Shown piece after piece: positions 56,668 to 64,000 of a stretch of DNA of 64,000 nucleotides. Each line of letters starts with the position of its first letter. Position 1 is the first letter of the stretch. Source of the DNA: Vicia villosa (taxonomy: Eukaryota > Streptophyta > Magnoliopsida > Fabales > Fabaceae); the NCBI RefSeq assembly GCF_029867415.1, contig NW_026706248.1, positions 1-64,000 on the forward strand, read 5' to 3'. Position numbers and translations under genes: made by a program. The notes beneath the pieces were generated by a model that made no database searches, was not told the origin of the DNA, and saw only the letters and a program-made list of their open reading frames with translations.

Positions 56668-59600
56668 TGTTACACCCCAAAATTTGCCCACCTATTTATT
56701 CCCCAGTTGGCCTTCACATTACATTCATGTGCATACCTCATCTAGGCCATTCATCCATTACATTCATCCATATCATGGTTACTATCCATAATTGATAAGA
56801 AAAGAGCTCCTATCTGAAGTCTGATTATAGAGGGTCATTTCCATTGGCATACTCCTAAAATCAGGGTTTTATTCCCTCCAAGTCAAAGCTCCGGTTAAAA
56901 GATACAGATCTCAGGTTCATCAGGATCACCAAATTAGGGTTTTGATCAAAATCAACCCTGTTGACTTGTTGGTCAAAATTTAATCAGGAGATGACTTCTA
57001 GATGTGAAGTATGGTTGCCTTGAAGAAATATCATTCATTGGAGTTTCTTTGGTTGAAAACTGATTGAGAGTTGAATCAGAAACGGTTTAATCGGGAAATT
57101 CATCTGGAATCGGAAAAATCAGGAAAAGCTGACTTTTTGATCAAAGTCAAAGTCAACAATCCAATATTGACTCATGGAGGAAAATCGGTCAAAGAAAATC
57201 AGAGAAATGATGAAAATCAAGAAATAACTAAAACCTGCCCAAAATGGAAAGTAGTTGAAATGGGAATGTCCAAAAGAGGAAAGTTCTACACTTAAAGAAT
57301 TTTTGGATAAATTTCATATTGGCTGGGCAGCTGACTTCAAGTCCAATTATCACGTGGAAACTGGCAAAATTTTAAGACAAGCTCAACATCAAAATTGCTC
57401 AAATCACAGCCCTTTACAAATTTGTAGTTGGAAGTTTTTCCATTTGAAGCTTAGATCAAGAGATATTGAGGTTTGAAGTTTGAAGGTTCAAATTGTTTCA
57501 AGTCATGGCGTTAGGCAAAATGCTGGGCACGCGTGACACATTTTATCAAACAGTTGGCATGCAAACTTTGAAGCTGATTATAGAGGAGCAAAAAGGCCTA
57601 TAAGGCATAAACAAGACATAAATCTCTTCTCCTTCATGCCTTATACCAAACAAACAAAGAATAATAGAAATTGGTCGTGTATTGAGTAAATTAGAGAGGC
57701 CTAAAGTTGTGCCCTCGCAAAACCCATGTTACGCATCCGGCCAGGCTAGGAAATGAGTCACGCGCGCGACATTCTGTCAAACACGTGATGGGCCAAATGT
57801 GAGATTAATTTTAGGTCCCTACAGGTCTTTATCTGGATCATGCTTGGTACCAAACCATTATTTGCCATGTTCCCTGTCTATTGGATCCAATATCACTAAT
57901 TTTGGACACGTGTTGATCAAGATAGAAACGTCCAAAATCAGGCCTTTGGGGAGTGCATAATAGCGAAGACATCTGGCCAAACCTCAGGCCACACGCACAT
58001 AGCCCACTGCAATTGTGCATCACCATAATTCCAATGCGGTATGAGTAAGATACAGGCTCCATCTCAAGAACTCATCAGTATCAATCCTCCTCCCTTCAAT
58101 CTCCTCTCTATGCTGACACTGAATTCAAATCAAATGGTGAGCCACAACAAGAGCTTTACATGTAAGAAGACAGCACCTTGGGCATGTCTTTTTGGCAGAG
58201 TATTATGCTACGGTAGGCTTGCAACAAGGGCACAACATGAGTGCACCCAACCATTCTCTTTATGACCATGCAGTATCAGCACATGAAGAGCACGCATTAA
58301 GACTTACTCAAATGGTACAATGCTTGCTTATTAAGCATAAGGGAAAGATACACTACTTGCAACTCCACCATACAACAATATACTCACCATATAAATAGAA
58401 GAAATCTCATCATTTTCGTTTTCCACGCATCATTTTCTTTTTTTTCAGTTTCAGAAACTCTCTTCCCTCCTCTCACACCACTCTCTCTCCATTCACCTTC
58501 AACATCACCACCACGCAATAACCACAACAACCTTCATCACTACCATAACCAAACCTCCATCCATTCCCAACCTTCATCTATTATCTACTCTCATCCATCA
58601 TCATCCTTCTAGCATCATCAGTAGCACTCAGCCATCACCATTATCGGACCAACTTCCAACAAACTTAAAACTTCACATTCCCTATTCACGTTCAACCATC
58701 ATCATCTTGATCCTATCTTCCTTATCTTCAAGTGTACTTCCACAGAATCAGCCGCACTATTCACGTTCCCTATTCACGTTCAACCATCACTATTTTCTCT
58801 CCATCAAGAAATAAGAATCAGCCGCAAATCCGAGTTTATTTCTCAAGCAGGAGTGTACTTCCACAGAGCTCTCATCATCATCTTCAAAGATCCAAGTTGT
58901 AAAGTTTTCTGAAGTGTGTATAGATCCAAGAATTTTCAGGTAAGTTTCTTGAATCTTTCTTAGCATCTTAGACAAATGATACGTATGCTATGAGCTCTTA
59001 GCACCACCATGTTTGCAAAAATGTATGACGCATATTGTATGTATGAATCGGATTCTGTGATTACACGAGATAAACTTGGATATTCATGAGTTTGAATCTC
59101 GTTTTTGAACTTGGCATGCATATATGGGTGTTACAGTATTATTTTTACGCGTTTCTGGAGATTTTCAACAAGTTAGGGTTTGGGGTTTGGTTCCCGTTAA
59201 GATGATAGGGTGATCTAACGCAAAAAATGAAGTTCGTATTCATGATCAGCGTTGAAAACCGAGTGGAAAGGTGTCAACTTTTCGCATTTCTGGGAAATTT
59301 TTGTTTATCTCCGCCGTATGCTGGCCGGAGAAGACGACCGGAGGGCATCTCCGGCGTCTGAGAATGCGCAGTCCCTTTTCTGTCGAGGTGATCACGTGGC
59401 CAGTTGTTATTGGTTCATTCTCATATTTTGTTGCTATTTTGACTCTTACTCAATGATTGAATGATGTCTTGGCTTGCTCTGATTGGCCCGGATAGGGGTT
59501 TTGTCTTATTCATTTTAAGAAATGTCTTGCCCCATTGATGTTCATGTCACGTTTATTTCCATGTAAAAAAAAAAAGCATAGTATAAAAATGACACACATG

Positions 59601-61816
59601 CAATAGTTGAATAAATGTGAAAATAAAAATGTGAAGAAGATTAGTGACTGGGCCTCAGAATTTCTTTTCGCACCTACTCTGATCAGGCCCATGCGCCGGT
59701 TAACATAGAATTAGTTCATTGCAAATTACTTTCTCACCCCCAGTCTTAGGCAGATTTTCTTTTACTTAAACTTGTTTCTTTTCTAGCTTTTGATTGGTAA
59801 ATCAGTTTCCATTAAAACAAAAATGTCAAAAAAAATATGTTTTAAGTATATTCAGGTGTGTGGATAATTTTAGTATTTTTTGTAGATTTTTAGAAATTGT
59901 TTTTCTATGTTTAATAAATCCTTTCTTTCAACATGTTCATCTTCTTTTTAAGTTTGATGTGTTTTGCAAAATAATTGGGTTAAATGCCTTAGGGATAGAA
60001 TTTAATTGCCATTTTTTGTGTAATATCAGTAGACTCATATACCATATTGTGTATAAAAAATAAAAGTCCAATTCCGTGTTTTGGTTAGGTTTTCATTAGG
60101 TTTTCTATACCCGATTAATGTGCGTTTCTAAACGGATAATCATGTGAATTTGACCTATAATTTGCTTTGCATTTATGCAATAGCCTTAGATCTTTTTTGT
60201 ACATATAATTAGGGATGTTTAGAGGTCCTAAGACCTGGAATTAGATTTTTAAATAGTTTCTTCTTATTTTACTTGAATTTTCCTTTCTTACATATAAATA
60301 ACTTGCTTTTGGCTAACGATTGTATCAAAACTTGTCCAAATGACCTATAATTTTGTATGAGACTTCTTGACTTGATTCCATGATTGTTTAAACATCTATT
60401 AGGTTCTGTTCACTACTGACTTCCATCATTTTATTACATTTTTCTAACTTCATTCACCATTTGAACTTACCAACTAGTTTTGACCTAGTTTTGGCTAGTT
60501 TTTGTTAGAACTTTGTGTTGCTTCAAGCTAGTTGACTAAAATAGATTGGTGTAAGGTATTAGACCTATAGAAGAATTAATATGCTACTGACCCCAAGCTT
60601 ATTTCATGTGTTCATTTGCTTTTTGTTTTGATTAATTGATGTTTGTTCACTAATTGTTAAGTAACGATTCACGCGATACTTTGGTAACTTTTTGTGGATA
60701 TTTTAGTGAGATGTAATGATGCTTTTGTGTTTGATTTAGGACACTAATTTCCTTGGTTTGCTACTGCCCTAGGGATTTCTTCTCCCATTCTCATGCTTTG
60801 CCTCTTCTTTCATGCTTTGATTGTTGTTAGTTTAAAAGGCGACGATTGTTTGTTCTTCCTCCACCTTTTGTGGATTGTTTTCTCTTGGGATTCATTGTGT
60901 GTAGTCTCTCTTAGGAGTAGACTTGGTTAGGGACTTCATTAAGTCACCTACCTTGCTTGTTGCTTTTGCTTATCTCTTACTATATGCTTACCATGTTCCC
61001 TTAGGGCGGTGACTCCAATCTTCATTAAGATGAGTCATATAGAACAACTTAGGTTGTAGTCTATGCATGATAACATAGGTAGAGATCCCTTATCCTTGAC
61101 CTTAGGGCCATTCTTACATGTTAGCATTAGGTTAGAAATGTATGTTCCCCTTTTGCATAATAAACACAAATCAATAAAACACCATAAAATATTAATAAAG
61201 GTTGAAAGTTAATAAAAAGGAATGGAAGCTCTCGTCCCTCTTGTTTAAGGGGATCACTTGAGTGGAGATTCCTAAACTTAAAAAACACAAACCAAGAGTC
61301 GATTGAGTCTTCCTTAATTAAGGTTCACTCGAAACGCTCGACATACTTTTCTCTTTTTCTTTTAAGAGCATGTTACTTCCACTCCAATCCCAGCGTGAGT
61401 CTCCAAAGGTCGAGCGGCGGAGTGTGATGTAACTGTTCACTAAAAAATACCAATAAACAATAAAAAACATAGAAAATCTTGAGCAGAACTACGGTGCTCT
61501 GATTCTTCTTAAGAGGATACGTAGGCATAGAGGCAACTCTAGCGAGCACAATAATTATTAAAAAACTTTAGGTTTAACCATGCATGGCATTATTGATAGA
61601 TACACCCTTTAGATAGAAACAAACATAGGTGGATACCATCGAGTACGATGGGCGTGAGGGGTGCTAGCACCTTCCCCTTGCGTAACCGACTCCCGTGCTT
61701 TGTTCTCTGGTCGAAAGACCTTGTTCTTGTTTCGAGTTAGGTTTCTGATATTCCTTTCCCGCGATGGGATGAATATATTAGTGGCGACTCTGATTCCATT
61801 TTTCGCGGTAGCGACA
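56668..61816 (+). repeat. element B 3' LTR
   Basis: A 5149 bp LTR, TGTTACACCCC to GCGGTAGCGACA, followed by GTGCT. It has the TATA box at 58389-58398 and the empty hAT site at 57553-57560. At 58734-58789 it differs from the 5' LTR by a patchwork insertion assembled from nearby LTR sequence. Confidence 0.95.
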
Positions 61817-61821
61817 GTGCT

Positions 61822-63040
61822 GTCAGCGGGTTTGACTGTTAACTGGCTGTCCGGGCATTAACGTAACAGTTAAAGTGAAAACTTAACAGTTAAAGTTAAT
61901 TTTTTCTTTTTGTTTTTTGTTGTGTTGATGGTGAAAATTATTTATCTGAGTTGTTAGAAAAATACAAACATAATAAATAAATAAAATATACCATACGCGA
62001 ATGAAATTACCGATAATAATCTTGAAAAATATTTAATGCACAGAAAAATAAATATTTAACTAGCAATAAACACACATAATACTATCTTGATAATTAAACG
62101 ACGGTACGACAGACAATATAATATTTAATACTGATAGTACAAATATTACATAATATAACGGACAGTACGACAAATAAAATGAACGGTACATTATTTGAAA
62201 GCGAAAGATACGACAAACTTTAAGTATGACGATTAAAAACCCATGCTATAAATAACAACATATAGATGCACGGGAGTGTAAGCATCCCAGGTCCGCATTT
62301 TTCAGGACTATGCAGACAGAAAAAGGACATGATCACCACCAAAACATTGATGACCATAAGAAAAAACGTGTCCATCCACTTTGCCATTTTTGCTGGGGAA
62401 GAAGAGAAAATAATTATGAGATAGAAATTTGGGAAATGAGTGAAATTTGATGTGAGAATTTATGGAAAAAATGAGGGGTATTTATAGAGTGAAAAGAAGG
62501 ATGGAGACGTTGGGGAATGAAGTGATACCGTACAAAAAAGGAAAATTTGAGTGGTAGTAGGATTTGAAAGAAAGTGTATGGTAGGGTTTGAAAAGAAAGA
62601 TGTATGGAATAAAGTTAGGATTTGATTTGAAAGAAAGAGATTTGAAAAGAAAGGAAAAGATTTGAAAACAATAGTATAGTACAAAAATTAGTGGGAAACA
62701 AAAACTAATAATAATTTAATTGTTGCCAGTACAGTCTAAATCCCGGGACTCTGCGCTTGCAAAAATTTAATTCTGTACCAATTGCGTCAGTACTATTTAT
62801 CTGCAAATAAATCTCAAATAAACAGCGTGTGTGAAGTGATAAACAGTATTTGGCGTTTGTGTAAGAATAAATTCAACAGCGAACCAAAATACCGTATAAG
62901 AAATATTCTAAAAACCGAGTATTCATAAAATCAGGATATTTATGAAATAAAATCCAAGATTATATGAAACTCCTAATTTTTAGACAGAAGTCTGTTGCCT
63001 TCTCTCTGAAAAAGATGCGGGCAAATTTTGGGGTATAACA
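61822..63040 (-). repeat. Ogre-like element A, 3' LTR, proximal (U3) part
   Basis: The minus-strand LTR starts TGTTATACCCCAAAATTTGC at 63040, matching the start of element B's LTR, directly after the shared polypurine tract. A TATA box (CTATAAATAC, minus) is at 62478-62487. The left edge is the insertion point of element B (GTGCT duplication), and the LTR continues at 30321 leftward. Confidence 0.88.
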
Positions 63041-63057
63041 GTTGCCCCTATTCAATC
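63041..63057 (-). promoter_or_regulatory. element A polypurine tract
   Basis: On the minus strand GATTGAATAGGGGCAAC lies immediately before the LTR start, identical to the element B tract. Confidence 0.88.
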
Positions 63058-63309
63058 TTCTTAAACCTGAAGAGACCGATTGGAATCTGAAGGTAGAAGA
63101 TGATTGAATATTTAGATGCCCTGAAAGTTTGCACTTACCTCCACCGGAAGTGATGCTGGAATTTGTATTGAATGCGGCTTGATAAATATTGTTGGCGGAT
63201 CAAAACATTACCTGAGATGGGCTTTCAGATGCCATCCAGCGAATGTGTTGATGGTTTGTTCATTAGAATGAGTCCATTGATTATATCTTGATGAAGGATT
63301 TGAAAACCT

Positions 63310-63650
63310 CTGCGTTGACCGTTACGAAACCGTCCGAGGTTACCGCTTTAAATCTTGGAGGCTGATCGTTACGGAACTTGTCCAAAGTTTTTCCGCTTTA
63401 GATTTTGAAAGTTGATCGTTGTGGAACCGTCTGAGGTATCCGCTTTAGACCATTGGAGGTTGATCGTTACAGAACCGTCCGAGGTGTCTGCTTTTAGATC
63501 TTGAAGATTGATTGCTTTAAGGAACCGTCTGAGGTATCGACTTAATTCTGAAGGTAGATCATTAAGGAACCGTCCAAGGTATCGTCTTAAATCTTGAAGG
63601 TAGATCATTAAGGAACCGTCCAAGGTATCGACTTAGATCTGAAGGATTTG
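63310..63650 (-). repeat. tandem array in the element A 3' UTR
   Basis: About seven units of 46-50 bp sharing gatcattaaggaaccgtcc and gaggtatcgactta, with gatcgtt-type positions at about 63364, 63414, 63462, 63510, 63557 and 63603. Unit homogeneity rises toward the right (last two almost identical). It lies about 250 bp from the polypurine tract. Confidence 0.9.
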
Positions 63651-64000
63651 AAGTTGTTTATTCGACTGTAGTATAGTCTAGAAGCGTCAGAATGAGTCAC
63701 CATTAGACCGTATCTGCTTTGCTTGTTTTGAGTTGATAGGTGGTTTGAAAAGAGAGAACTCTTCAGTTTGAATCTTTGGTTCTGAGAAGAATGCCTGTCT
63801 GAATAGAACCCAGGAAAATATTGCATGCGATCGAGAATAACTTGCTGAGGATATTCGTTTACCTGAAAACCAAGTTAGTGACATGCAATACCATGATGTA
63901 TGTAATATATATGTTGAAATTCTCAAACTAAGTTAGAATCGTGCATGTTATGTATGCGTTTGTCATGAATCATTATATGCCATACATGAATATGCGTATG
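63651..64000 (-). other. element A interior (3' UTR) running off the window
   Basis: Non-coding continuation of element A toward its pol region, which would lie to the right. No domain is recognisable in the visible part; the short open frames lack recognisable motifs. Confidence 0.6.

Larger units (their letters stand above)
30322..61816 (+). mobile_element. Ogre-like element B (Ty3/gypsy, Tat lineage), non-autonomous, with nested insertions
   Basis: Bounded by the duplication GTGCT (30317-30321 and 61817-61821). LTRs (30322-36362 and 56668-61816) begin TGTTgCACCCC or TGTTaCACCCC and end GCGGTAGCGACA. A primer site TGGCGACTCTGCTGGGGA follows the 5' LTR by 2 nt, as in Ogre. Net of the nested Athila, the interior is only about 6.2 kb: a leader, a short degenerate gag-like start and long repeat-rich untranslated sequence. 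There is no protease, RT, RNase H or integrase, so B would need enzymes from a relative. Confidence 0.9.

Noticed and set aside
62460..62684. Minus-strand open frame of 74 codons in element A's LTR
   Set aside because: Low-complexity F/S/P-rich translation directly behind the TATA box; no homology recognised.

Overview
This window looks like gene-poor, repeat-dense nuclear DNA from a plant, most likely a large-genome legume of the Fabeae type (pea, vetch, lentil or grass-pea relatives). That placement is an inference. It rests on very long (about 4.7-6 kb) Ogre-like Ty3/gypsy LTRs with tandem-repeat-rich 3' untranslated regions, a giant Athila/Cyclops-like element, a Tekay-type chromovirus, and AT-rich sequence. 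I see no intact host gene. Nearly everything is transposable elements inserted into one another.

Left half (1-26860). Positions 1-3949 hold the decayed 3' part of a Ty1/copia element and its 3' LTR. Positions 3950-6504 carry possible minus-strand exon fragments, a Stowaway MITE and one end of a CACTA transposon. A Tekay chromovirus spans 6505-23872 (target duplication TCATG), with gag, protease, RT, RNase H, integrase and a chromodomain-like tail. Its 5' LTR is split by a chromovirus-type solo LTR at 7887-16789 (TAACA), which is itself split by a 6.0 kb minus-strand Ogre-like solo LTR at 9284-15287 (GGTAT). Positions 23873-26860 hold unassigned DNA, a long inverted repeat around an (AT)n tract, and a LINE fragment.

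Right half (26861-64000). The LINE fragment is cut by the 3' LTR of a minus-strand Ogre-like element, called A here. That LTR lies in two pieces, 26861-30321 and 61822-63040, and the rest of A runs off the right edge. The gap is a second, plus-strand Ogre-like element, B (30322-61816, target duplication GTGCT). B has 5.1 kb LTRs but almost no coding sequence, so it looks non-autonomous. Its 5' LTR carries a 908 bp hAT-like insertion (8 bp duplication GTTGGCAT) and its interior carries a complete 14.1 kb minus-strand Athila/Cyclops-like element (36855-50955, GACAG).

The Athila element is the most interesting unit. Its gag-pol is broken by several stops and frameshifts and has lost catalytic aspartates. 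Downstream of pol, however, it carries two long, uninterrupted ORFs that appear to be diverged tandem paralogues of the ATHILA ORF-1 type. A palindrome, GAGACGnGCGTCTC, is repeated just upstream of the LTR TATA box and again upstream of a second TATA box in front of the last ORF, which suggests a separate promoter for it. Separately, the 3' untranslated region of B carries a series of 14-nt palindromes (5-bp arms, 4-nt loop) whose arms change in a compensatory way.
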